The notes under the pieces were generated by a model. It was given only the letters and a program-made list of their open reading frames with translations. It did no database searches and was not told the DNA's origin. A DNA stretch of 64,000 nt, from the NCBI GenBank assembly GCA_029204225.1, contig CM055107.1, positions 6,170,873 through 6,234,872 of the forward strand, in the 5' to 3' direction. Positions 14,230 through 26,300 of the stretch are shown here, one piece after another; within the stretch, counting starts at the first letter, position 1, and every line of letters starts with the position of its first letter. The stretch comes from Diphasiastrum complanatum (Eukaryota > Streptophyta > Lycopodiopsida > Lycopodiales > Lycopodiaceae). A program made the translations under genes and the position numbers.

Positions 14230-14325
<96 letters not shown>

Positions 14326-17300
14326 GTTCTACAAACAAGGCACGACTCCCATACAAGTACGAGTAAAACAAAACCGGTATATACCTTGTAAAACCGACGC
14401 TCCTTCATGAGACGTGATTTAATGTGGTCATCAAAAAGAAACTGTGAAAATGCTACAAACTGTTTTGCAAGATATTGATACGTAAAGTTCACAGTTGTGC
14501 TCATAATTCCGATGCCATGAGTTCGAATTGAGTTGGCCACATGTTTTACAGTGAGGGTGTTCACATGCTTCCGGGTGACGGAATTTGAGAACCTCTCTAT
14601 AAATACCTGCATAAACATGAGCTTTAGCTTAATCAATTGTTATTTTAACCAACTATTTGGTGCATCACTACCTTGCACAGAAATTTTGAGTTATATATGT
14701 ACGCAGAAATAAGTATTCAACACGGATAATTATGCTTTCTTTACACTCAATCAAGATCACACACTAACTCAATGCAATACAGTCAAGTGATCACATAGTC
14801 GCATACAACACTGGATACATATTGCCTCCAATAATCAACATCTTTCAATGTACACTACTAATTGTAAGTTGTAGCTACCTAGAACACTAATTAATGGTAT
14901 AGCATAGTTTCTCAAAAGATAATACACATGCTACCCACTTCATGCTTACTATTCCAAGAACATTGCATGACCATCTCTTAACAATGCCATAGCTTGTTGA
15001 GAAAAAAAATTGGGAAAAGTGGATGGAGAATGTTACCTGAGTATTTAAATTGTACGTAAAACAGGCTACAAAAGTATGTATGTTGCGCATAATCTCTAGC
15101 ACATCTACACCCTGTTCCAATGTTTGACCAGGAAGATGGATGTCACTCAATTGAAGCCCATACTTTTGTTCTCCAAGATGACGCATCTCATTGTACGTCT
15201 ATAGCATTATCAAAAAGTCCAAGCTCAGCACTGAGAAATAATACAACAACTTTGTTGCAGGATATTAGATTTTTTATGAATGTTATATGTGCTATGGTGA
15301 TTTGTTTCCATAATCAAGCTCTCATAGTAATAAGAAGATTTACTAGAATGTTGCAAAGATGTGCATTGAAACTTGAAAGTATAGCCATGTAAATAAATGC
15401 ATTTGAGCTAGCAAGCAAGACATTAGCCTAAAGAAATATCTACATATAACGATTACAGGAGACAACAAACTTTGGCAAGTCATCTAGTTATATACTAGGA
15501 CTAGCCCCTAACTGGGATACCATTAGTTATTGGGCCACTACCATTAAAAGCATGTCCTTATGGGACCCAAGTACCCTAAGTTGCCCTAATATCTAGAAGC
15601 TTCAGTTCATCCTTTGTAAGTTTTATACATCATACAAAGTAGCAATTGCCTTACAATCCAACATATTGAACATTTAACAATGCATGAGCATACTTAGATT
15701 GAGAGATGAAGAGACTATTTCTTGACCTCCAAACTTCTATACCCTACCAATACTATAGATTCCTCAAATCTTTCATATCAAATTCTTTTGAAAGACCCCT
15801 CTTGATTCTCTTTATACACGTCTTATTTGATCCAGTAATAATAAGATCATCTACATAGAGAACCACAATCACTATATCATTTAATTCTTTATAGACAAAG
15901 TGTAGACACACTCTAGCCACTTGCTTCAAACCATACAAGGTCTTTTCAACCTACACACCATATGCTCCTTGCCCTTCATTTCATAACCCTTTTGGTTGCT
16001 CCATGTAGACCTCTTCTTCAAGGTACCCATTCAAAAATGCTCTTTTTAGATCCATTTGTTGTAAGTTCCAACCAGAATGAGCCGCTATAGTCAATACTTG
16101 TTAGAATCGAAGAGATTCTCTAATTGGAGTAGACTAATCTTATTAGTACTCACACAAAACATCAACCACAAGCTGAAGAAGAAGAGAGACTGCAAGAAGC
16201 TATGCTTCATAAGCTGGAAATTGAGGTAACAATGGAGGTGGGTGCCCATCTACTCTTATAGAGGCTGTCCACGATGAAAAGCAAAAGCTATCCTTCTACA
16301 ATAGCAATTGAAAAATAATTATGAAGTCTTAACGATAGAAATCTATGCTAACTTGGTTAAAATAGATTTCTATACTATTCTAGCAAAATTGATACTAACT
16401 TAGGTACCTATACTAAAAATAGATAGCACCTATACTAAAAATAAAAATAGGCCTTCTAGCACGCAGGCTGGCCTCTACATTGAATTAATTAATCCATTAA
16501 TTCCTAACACTCCCCCTTAATGGATAATTAATTATCAATCACAACCAAGTCCCTTGGTTACTAATCTTCATGATAGCAATCTCTTAGCTCCTTGTTGACT
16601 CGATTCTCCCTCATCTTTTATAGTCTCAAAATACCATCTTGGTAACTTCTTTGTAGGTGACGTAGAAGGAGAATATGTATCAAATACTCTTGACCTTTCC
16701 TTCCGTTTACCAAGATCCACCTGTGTACTCACCCTTGGTACAACTTGTGTAGAAGTTGTATCACATGGACCTGTATCTTCCTGGACATCATCTATAATAG
16801 GAGTTTTTGATGAAGGAGAAAATACATCCTCCTCACGATCTTCTAGGGTAGAAGACTCACTTTCTTCAAATACAACATCCCTGCTCATAATCACCTTCTT
16901 ACTAGTAAGAATATAAAGGCGATATGCCTTCTCTTCCTCATCATAACCAAGGAATAAACACTTGATTGCCTTTGAATCAAGTTTTTGACAATTATCTTTA
17001 GGAATATGAGCATATGCTATACAACCAAAAACTCGTAGATGATCCACTTTAGGTTTTATACCTGTGAAAGCTTCTTCTGGAGTCTGATTTAGAACAGCTT
17101 TTGTAGGACTTCTGTTAAGTAAGTAAATTGCTATACTAACTGCTTCGCCCCACAAATGATTCTTGAGGTTCTTACCTCGTAGCATGCTTCGAGCACTCTC
17201 CACAATAGACCTGTTCTTTCTCTCGGCTACTCCATTATGTTGTGGTGTATCAGTCAAAGCAAATTGTCTCTTGATTCCATGTTCTTTGTTGAATTCCTGG

Positions 17301-20300
17301 AACTCTGTAGATATGAACTCACCTCCCTTTTCTGAACGTAGAATCTTGATTTGCTTTCTTGTCTGCTTCTCAACAAGTGATTTGAACTGATTAAAGAACT
17401 TAAAAGCTTGACTCTTATACTTAAGCAAGTATATCCATACCTTCCTTGAAAAATCATCCACAAATACCATGAAGTAGGATGCTCCCCCTATAGACTGAGT
17501 CTGCAGAGGACCACATAAGTCTGTATCAACAAGCTCCAAGACTCTATATGCTTCATCCTTGGGAAACTGCATACGATGATGCTTGCCCATAACACATCCT
17601 TCACAAATTTCCTGAATACAATATTAGGTAATCCTATTACCATATTATTGTCTTTTAGAACCTGTAAGCTTTTATAGTTCAGATGTCCAAACCTTTCATG
17701 CCATATCCTGCTCTCCATACTATCAGAAGCTGCACAAACCTGATGATCCAATGTAGTTGCATCAAGTTTGTAAAGTCGACCCTCCAACAATCCTTTGACC
17801 ACAACTTTGTAACCTTTGTTTTTGTCTTTGATGAGACACTTCTGATCGCTTTCATATTCTGTTTAGCTATAGCAGAAACTGAAAGTAAATTCTTCTTTAA
17901 GGCTGGAACATAGAGAACATTCTTAATTTCTCCTATATTCCCTGAAGGTAAATGTACTCTCACTGTACCTCTACCTTTGATATCGTAAGAAGAATTGTCT
18001 CCAAGTTTGACATGTGACTTTACACCAGTGTCATCAAACTGTGTGAACCACTCGCGATGTGGTGTCATATGTTGCCTTGCTCTAGAATCAATATACCAAA
18101 CAATCTTGAGGGATCTCTGATGTTGAAGCTGAGAATAACTCGTAGCATCCCACAGCTTCACTTTTGTCTTCGTCTTCACTGCTTCTTGTCTTGGATTGCC
18201 TTCTTTTTCCTGCACTCAAACACAAAATGACCATATTTACCACAAAAGTTACAATTGCCATTTCTCTTTGGATTGGATTTTGAACTGTCTCCTTTTTCCG
18301 TATTGTCCTTGCCTTCCTGCTTCTGATCCTTTTTGCCTCCTTTCTTCTTACCCTTCTTACCTTGATTTTTAGAAAAGAATCCCAGTTCCTTGAAGTCTTC
18401 CCTAGACATCAGGTTTTGTCTTCGTAATTCCTCTTGAAGTAGCAAACCATTGAGCTTATCAAATGTTGGCGATCTCTCCCTCAAACTTAGTGTCATAACA
18501 AAGTTCTGATATTGTAATGGTAAGCTATTCAAAACAATTTGTACTAGAGTATTATCAAGTACAATTTCCCCTATAGAAGACAACTGATCTCTTAGATCCT
18601 TCACTCTGGTAATAAAATCTGTAATGGATTCTTCTGATTCCATTTTCAAGGTATGAAGCTTATTGTTCAAGAACAACGCTCGAGACTTACTTACCGTTTC
18701 ATATGTGTTCTTAAGGATATCCCATGCATCCTTAGGCCCAACTACATTCCTGATTGGAGGAATAACCTTATCCTTCATAGATAAGTTGATGAAATGATGC
18801 GCACGTTGCACCCATTTCTCAAATGCCCTTCTATCTTGATCATTGAGACCGTGAGCCATCACCTCTTGTCCCATGACAATTTCCCAATAATCTTCGTCCT
18901 AAAGGATATTCTGAAGTTTGAAGTTCCACAAGCTGTAGTTAGATCCATCTAACTTGCTTGATTCTGGAAGAAAAGATTCATTCAGACTCCCCATCTTTGT
19001 ACAAAAATGACAGGCTTTTTTACTAAGAATATACTTGCATGCAACAATCTATTATTTGTCGCCTTCCTTGGATAGCACCTGTCCAGATACTACCTACCAC
19101 AGAAATACTTGTCTGCTGTCCTAGATGGAGCCTGGCTGGTTCTGACCTGAATCTGATTTGGACTCCCTCAGATATCACCTATTTGATTGTTGCCTGTCCC
19201 AGATAAACCCTGTCTGGTTCTTACCTGACCTGTCTAGGTTCTGCCTCACTCAGAAAACACCTATCTGGTTGTTATCTGTTCCAAATCTGATCTGATTTTT
19301 CAGATGTTGTTGTCCCCAGATATGCCTGAACCAGATGTTGCCACCCTCAGATGTGCCTCTGTTCTGAAAAACTGCCTCAGATAAAGCCTGTCCTGGTCAA
19401 ATGTTGCTGCCCCCAGATGTTGCTTCCACCAAAAACTGCCGCCCTCAGATATGCCTCTGTTCTGGTCAGATGTTGCTCAGGTACTGCCCACCACCTACAG
19501 ATGAACCTGCACCACATAAAACCTGCACAAGAAAAGACCTGTTTTGATATCCTGGATGTTGCCTCCCTCAGATCTGCCTGTCTGAAACTGCTACCTGTCC
19601 AGAAGATACTTGCACCAGATGTAACCTCCACCAGAAAAAACCTGCATAGGATGGCGCCTCCACCAGATGCAACCTTCACCAAATAGCACCTCCACTAGAT
19701 GCGACCTCCACCAGTAAACCTGCAGCGCTGATCTTCTCCTTCCTTCCGTAGACCTCGATCTTAGCGAGATGGCACTGATACCATGTTAGAATCGAAGAAA
19801 TTCTCTAATCGGAGTAGACTAATCTTATTAGTACTCACACAAAACATCAACCACAAGCTGAAGAAGAAGAGAGACTGCAAGAAGCTATGCTTCATAAGCT
19901 GGAAACTGAGGTAACAATGGAGGTGGGCGCCCATCTACTCTTATAGAAACTATCCACGATGAAAAGCAAAAGCTATCCTTCTACAATATTAAAATACTAA
20001 TTATGAAGTCTTAACAATAGAAATCTATGCTAACTTGGTTAAAATAGATTTCTATACTATTCTAGCTAAATTGGTACTAACTTAGGTACCTATACTAAAA
20101 ATAGATAGCACCTATACTAAAAATAGAAATAGGCCTTCTAGCACGCAGGCTGGCCTCTACAATGAATTAATTAATCCACTAATTCCTAACTATACTATTC
20201 TCAATGTATTCATTTTTACCACCGGTGTGAAAATTTCATCATAGTCATCACCTTTCTCTTATGCATAAACCTTAACCACCAATCTTGATTCTTGTCAATT

Positions 20301-23300
20301 GAACCATCAAACTTAAACTTAGTTCAATAAATCCATTTGCACCCAATTGACCTCTTACCTAATGGTAACTCAACAATATCCCATGTCTTGTTCTTCATGA
20401 TTGCTCCATATTCCTCGTCCATAGCTAACTTTCCTTAGTAGCATCTCAAACAATAAAGGATAATTTGTATCCAAAATTGAAGTCATGAAAGCATAATGTG
20501 TTTCTTCACTACTTACCTGCTGTAAACCACTTCTAATCAATCTCTTGGTTCCATGTCTACTCGACTCACCATCATCTAGGATGTTCCCATCCTTGATTGC
20601 CTCATAGTACCACCTTGGTAGTTTCCTTGTTGGTGATGTAGACGACGAATATGAATCAAATACTCTTGAGCTTTCTTTTCTCTTGCCATGATCCACCTAT
20701 GCTTGAACTCATAGATTAGTTGGTTCCCTTTCTTGTAATGATCCCTGCTTAGCAACTTCAAGTTCTTTTTCTTCGCTTATGTCATTGGTGATAGGAGGCT
20801 TGTCATCATAGATGTATCATAAATTAAAATTCATCAAATCTATGTTGCTTCGAGGTAAGTCACTCATAGTAGCCTACATACTCTATGAAGCACATGAGAT
20901 GAAGCTAAGAGCATAGAAGTAGCAGGATAAGATGGCTAATTGGTAGAAGAAATATTTTTATTGTGAAGCCAACAACATTAAGGTCATGGACCTATGAACA
21001 CAGTCCATCATATCTTTAAAAGGAAGGATGAAAAACGTAAAGAAATAACATCAACACACCTTCCAATTGTGCAGGGCTACAGCAGCATGATCATAAAACG
21101 TAGCATTTAGGTAAGTTTCTACTCGATTCTTGATGTGAATGTACTTAGAGGTCAGCCTTAGAGGTTTGAGATGCAAGAACCAGGATAAGTCACGGATTCC
21201 TGTCTGCAAACATACACCATGATAAAAATAATGAAGTCTATAAACAATCTGTACGAGCATTCAAAAATATAAGTCTACAATACATTTTTTCTTGATTATA
21301 TCTTCTATTTCAAAGGCCACAAATGAACTGATCTAAAGCATCTGCACTACAACAAATCAAACAAAAATGAATAATCTTGGGAATAAACAAGCATGTACCT
21401 TGGTAGGATTAACATTCACAGTACCCTTTAGATTAGCAGAGTGAACATGCAAACGAAGATCCGTCTCAATGTCCCTACAAAGAGGCATAACAATTTCCTG
21501 CAATTTCACATGAGAGGTAGGGATTAGGACCAACTATGACACAAATTTCACTTGTAGGAACAAAGGCAAAAAAGTGCTCATGTGTATCTTTCAAGTTTTC
21601 ATCACGAACATATATGAAAGAGCCAAACTCATAATCCAAGAAATGGTAGATCCTGTGCCTCTGTTTATACTAATATCACACAAGTCTAGAAGGTTCTAGT
21701 GTTTCCACCCAGTTCAGAATCAACCTTTCCATAATCTGATATATTGACATGAATTGTGGATCCAAATTGGGTCCATCAAAAGAATTGACAAGAATTTTGG
21801 AAAAAAATATAGTGCTACGAAAATCCAATGTAATATGTGTAATGTCTACAAAGTTTCTGCCAGAAGGTGGTGGCTATGGATAGCTGCGCTCCTAGAGTTG
21901 GCGGTGTCTATTGTCTATGGATAGCTGCGCCCTTCAGTACATCACATTCAAGAATCACAATCACAATGAAATCTGCTTTGAATGGCTGATTCAACAACTC
22001 TGAATTCTGAACTGAGGCGAGGTATCAGAAACTTCGTTCTTAAATTTGCTTTAAACTGAGGTTTTTGGTAGTTGTTGCTTGTTTTTGTGTTTTGTGTCTC
22101 GTGAGTCTGCTATCTGCTGTCTGCATCTGTTTAGAAGTTAGGGATCATGGATTTGCTGGAAGATTATGATTTTTGTGAGACTGCTTGGTTTAATAAGGAC
22201 GTTGATGGACAGGAAACAGCCGTGATCAGCGAGGAAGTCTTGCAGAATCTTGACACAGTAGAAGAGGACCGGATTGCTGAAGAAGGACTGTGGAGGCAGC
22301 GATTGAGCCTACTCGTGGCTAACCAGGGTTTCTGGCTTCCATATCATAGAGTGGCAGAGGCATAGGCATTTTTTGTGTTGAATGAGTCCAATGCCAAGGT
22401 AGATGTGCAGGCTACTCAGCTCATGAGGTGTGCTATTTGTCACTTTGTTGAGAATCCTCAAAGCTCTAGCAACTCCACCAAGACTCGGAAGGGTTTTGTT
22501 TCATACAACCCTGAGCATGGGATCACAGCCTTGAAAAAACATGTTACCAACGAGCATGACAGTGATCTCACTAGGTATAAGGCACATAGGAAAGATTTGG
22601 ATGATCAGGCTAGCAACAAACGACAGAAAACAAAGAAGCGAACATCTGTCACTCCTTCTGCCATTACTTCATTTTTTGGAACTGCCAAGCCCTATAGGAA
22701 AGGTAACCCTGCTCAAATCCGTTTCATTGAGGATCTGGTCTTAATGATTTCAAAAAGTTACATGCCATTGTCTGCTATGGAGAATCCATGGTTGAGGCAG
22801 CTTCTTATGCGTCAATGTCCTCAAGTGGTATTCCCTAGCCATAAGCAGCTTGTGTGAGAGCATCTTCCTGATTTCTTGCAGAAAACCATGGAAAGATATG
22901 TTCTTCCTGCCATTGCTCAATGTGCCACTGTGACAGCTTCATTTGATTTGTGGATGTCTAGATCTGGTTATGATACCTTTGCTTTGGTTATCAATTTCAT
23001 CAATGAAGAGTGGGTGCCTTGCCACATTACAGTGAGGATTTTCGAAGCACCAGACACCTCTGGAGTAACTCTTGCCCAGCAAGTGAAGGCATTGTTGGCT
23101 GAATTTAATTTGACAAAGAAGGTTATAGCTTATGTTAAAGATGAGGGTGCCAATCTCAGAACTCTCACCAATGCTCTGACTTCAGTTGTTTCATGTGAAC
23201 CCCTGGCTCTTAGTGCACCATATCCGGGTGGTTGCTTTGGTCATGCTATGAGTAAGGCTTGTCAATATGCCACCAATGAGGCTAAGGTGGGAGGTGGCAT

Positions 23301-26300
23301 GAAGGAAGTGAGCCTGAAGGATGCTCGAGCTGCCCTTCAGAAGACAATCACGTGGACCAAAAAATCTGGTAAAGGGAAGTTGGAATGGGATAAGGCTTGT
23401 ATTGAGGCTGGATTACCACGCAAGAAACTGAAGACTCCGGTGAAAACAAGATTTGCTTCAAAGGTTATCTTGTTTCAAGAAACTTTGGAGTATGCCAAAG
23501 CTATCAACATTTGTTACTCTAGACAGACTTCAGCATTGCGAGCTAGGGTACAAAGTGGCCTGACCTGGGCCATAGCTCGAGCAGTTACAGAAACATTGAA
23601 TCCTGTTGTGCATCAATGCCCGCTCAATCAAAGTAGAGGTCATTGGTTACTTTCTGATGCACTTTCTTCTGCTCTTGGTATCATTAGGAGGGCGCACTAG
23701 TACTAGTGTAAAGTTTGATTTTACACTTAGAAATTCATTATGGGTCTTTACCCAAAATAGAGTATAACTATAGCAATTAGCTATCTGCCTTTTAAGCTTT
23801 TGCTTTTAGCTTTTGACATACACTAGAGAAACTATATAAGAGAGGCTGGAGCCCCACCTCATGTCATTCCATTTTATATAGCTTTGCTCATTCCTCTATA
23901 ATTTGAGTTCTCTTTAATCTCTATGTTGATCTTGATTTGTGAGTGCTAATATGATTAGCTAACTCCTATTTAGAATTTGAGCATCAAATTTTGAAATGGT
24001 ATCAGAGCAAGCTTTGTGACCTTGGATGTTATCAAGATCCAAAGTGAGAGAGAGGATTGTTTGCAGATGTGCAAGCAGATTATTGAAGAAGCTGAAGCTG
24101 CATGTGGAGTTGACGTTGTTAGGAGGACAACGGGGGTCTTCTAGGTAGACCTCTTCCCTGCCTGCAGAGCAGTTTTCTAATCTGAGGGCTGGATCGCTGG
24201 AACCAGATCACTAAAGGCATGAACTAGATCTAATCACTGGCAGATCTTCTGTTTTCTGGCTGCAGGGTTGTTCGCTGCAGATCTGTCTAATGGAGACCTC
24301 ATCACTGCCTACTAGATCAGATTGCTGAAGTACAGATTGGATCGTTGTTATACCCGATTGCTGATTTGGATCTGATTTACAAATTGCTACCTGCAGAACA
24401 CTGTTGCCTTTTCACTGGTTAATTTTTGAATCTAATTGCTGCTGTCTACTGGCTGATCGCTGCCATCAGAAGTTGTGCACAGACCTGAACATGGGTGTTC
24501 GCTGAAATTCAGGTTCTTCGAAACTGGTACAGATTAGTATGGCAAGGTTGAATGATATTGTATTGCTGGAGTCTAGCAAGCTAGATGGTACAAACTACAA
24601 CATATTAGTATCAGCTATTGCGAAGCAACATATGGTTGTACAGTTTGATGAAGAGCAGTGTCTTATCATAAGGACAATGAAGTAGTAGCTGAGGGCATTC
24701 TTGTAGGAAGGTTGTACAAACTTCAGGCTCAGGTGGTGGGCAGCCTATTTTACAATACTTGAGTTTTCAAGCTGCAGGACATCAATTTTAGAAGCTGCAA
24801 CTGCAAGGACCTCAACAGATATTCCTCTCTAGTTACACTCTATCATTGCAAAATCATAATACAGATCGGTAGAAGAATAGATTGAATTTTCATACAAACT
24901 GTAAAAAATTGAAGCGAATCTTACATCGGATGATATCAGTCCAATCGGTTACTTGGAAAGCAAGAAAAAACTAAATACAATTACCACAGGAGCATTGAAC
25001 TAGCTTCACAATAAAGTCTCGAAACCATCAGAACAAGTGTCATAGGCAAGGCATACATTGATCAAAGCATCTTCAATCTCTTTTTCGAAGCACTTTATAA
25101 CTTCGCTGTCCACATTTCCTGCTGCCAGAAGCTGAACACCATCCTTAAAAGCATTCACAAGTAGCCTGAAAATTCGAAGTTCATAACAGGCACACAGTTA
25201 TAGAATCAAATGTACAAGTCATGTGAGCTTCTCAAACAACACGAATTTGGGAAATATTGACACTCCAGATTAGACCAAAATAATCACTCTTCAAAACCTT
25301 AACAGAGCTATGCATCTGATTAGCTCTTATAAGTGCTTAGTAGAGATTTCACTATTTCAAACTTAGCAATAGAAATGGCAACATAAAGCATTTGTGTATT
25401 CTCATGATTGAAATTTGAACTAAATTCCTAACTGTCCTCCATACAATTGAAGCTTACTGCAAATGGGGAGCTTCATCTCCCTCTGAATACACCATAGAAA
25501 AGCAGGTTGGCATTATCTCTCTGCTCCAATAGAGAAAGCTGCAGTCTGTAACCTTCTTGACCAAGAAATCAAGCTCTGCTACCATATCCATTAGAAAACA
25601 CAAGTTTTTGACTTCTTCAACAACCTCTTCTTGCTTGCCTTTCTGTAGGGCCTACAGAAAACAAAAATCTGACAGATTATAACAAACATGGAATCTGTAA
25701 AACAATGCTCATAGAACTAACTTCTACAGAATAAGTCCCGCTAAAAACATAAAAACTATAGAAAAATAGTTGCTTGAAAGACACTGATGTTCAATGTCAA
25801 GGAAATTAATGCAGAGAATCAAGCAATGGCAGCCATTTGTAGCTATCATCCTTGCTGACAGATGATTTTTTTAGTCGTGCGTGGTTCCGAAAAGTTTACA
25901 CCAAAAGCTATGAATGAATCGTCGTATATGGAGAAATCCTTATGTGAAGTTATTGCAAATACTTGATAGCTGATTCAGCTCAACAGAATGCAAAAAGCTT
26001 AATCAACAATATAGGGGACCTGATAGAAAAAAAAGGGAATAAAACCAAGCCTTTGACATATGATAGCAAATACCAGCACAATTTAGCCCTGCCATGTCAA
26101 TATAGATGCTCAGAACTGCCAAACCTTTCTCAGATATGGAAAAGAAAGTGCTTGTAAATATTATTTGCATGGTTGTGAGAATGTGTATAATGGTGGGTTA
26201 AAATGTTCATTAAAATGTGGAGGTCTTCTTATAAAGACAAGACAGCTGGTCGTGGTACTATGGACTGAGTGCTGGGCGCCATTGCATAGATACCAGTATA

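Larger units (their letters stand above)
9087..14231 (+). mobile_element. LINE2: near full-length (CT)n-flanked LINE
   Basis: The 5'UTR (9087-9495) contains repeated GGATCTCTGAGC-type motifs. The ORF1-like part begins at 9496 ([10 protein letters not shown]). The RRM-like region has [17 protein letters not shown], the endonuclease has [20 protein letters not shown] and LLAGDFNAR, and the RT has [42 protein letters not shown] and [12 protein letters not shown] finger [18 protein letters not shown] lies near 13577-13631. It ends TTAACAGACATTAATATAAT and (CT)n. Several stops and frameshifts make it inactive. The RT differs from the usual plant L1 and RTE types I know; I do not assign a clade. 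Confidence 0.92.
16099..20191 (-). mobile_element. Nested copia retrotransposon with LTRs and ATACT target duplication, lacking RT/RNase H
   Basis: The element is bounded by ATACT at 16094-16098 and 20192-20196. Its LTRs (16099-16509 and 19784-20191) are nearly identical in both halves I compared. PBS TGGTATCAGTGCC follows the 5' LTR on the minus strand and a purine tract AAGGGGGAG precedes the 3' LTR. It encodes gag, protease and integrase but goes from the integrase tail straight to the PPT, so RT and RNase H are absent. It is inserted into the matching integrase-tail/RT interval of another copia. Confidence 0.95.
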
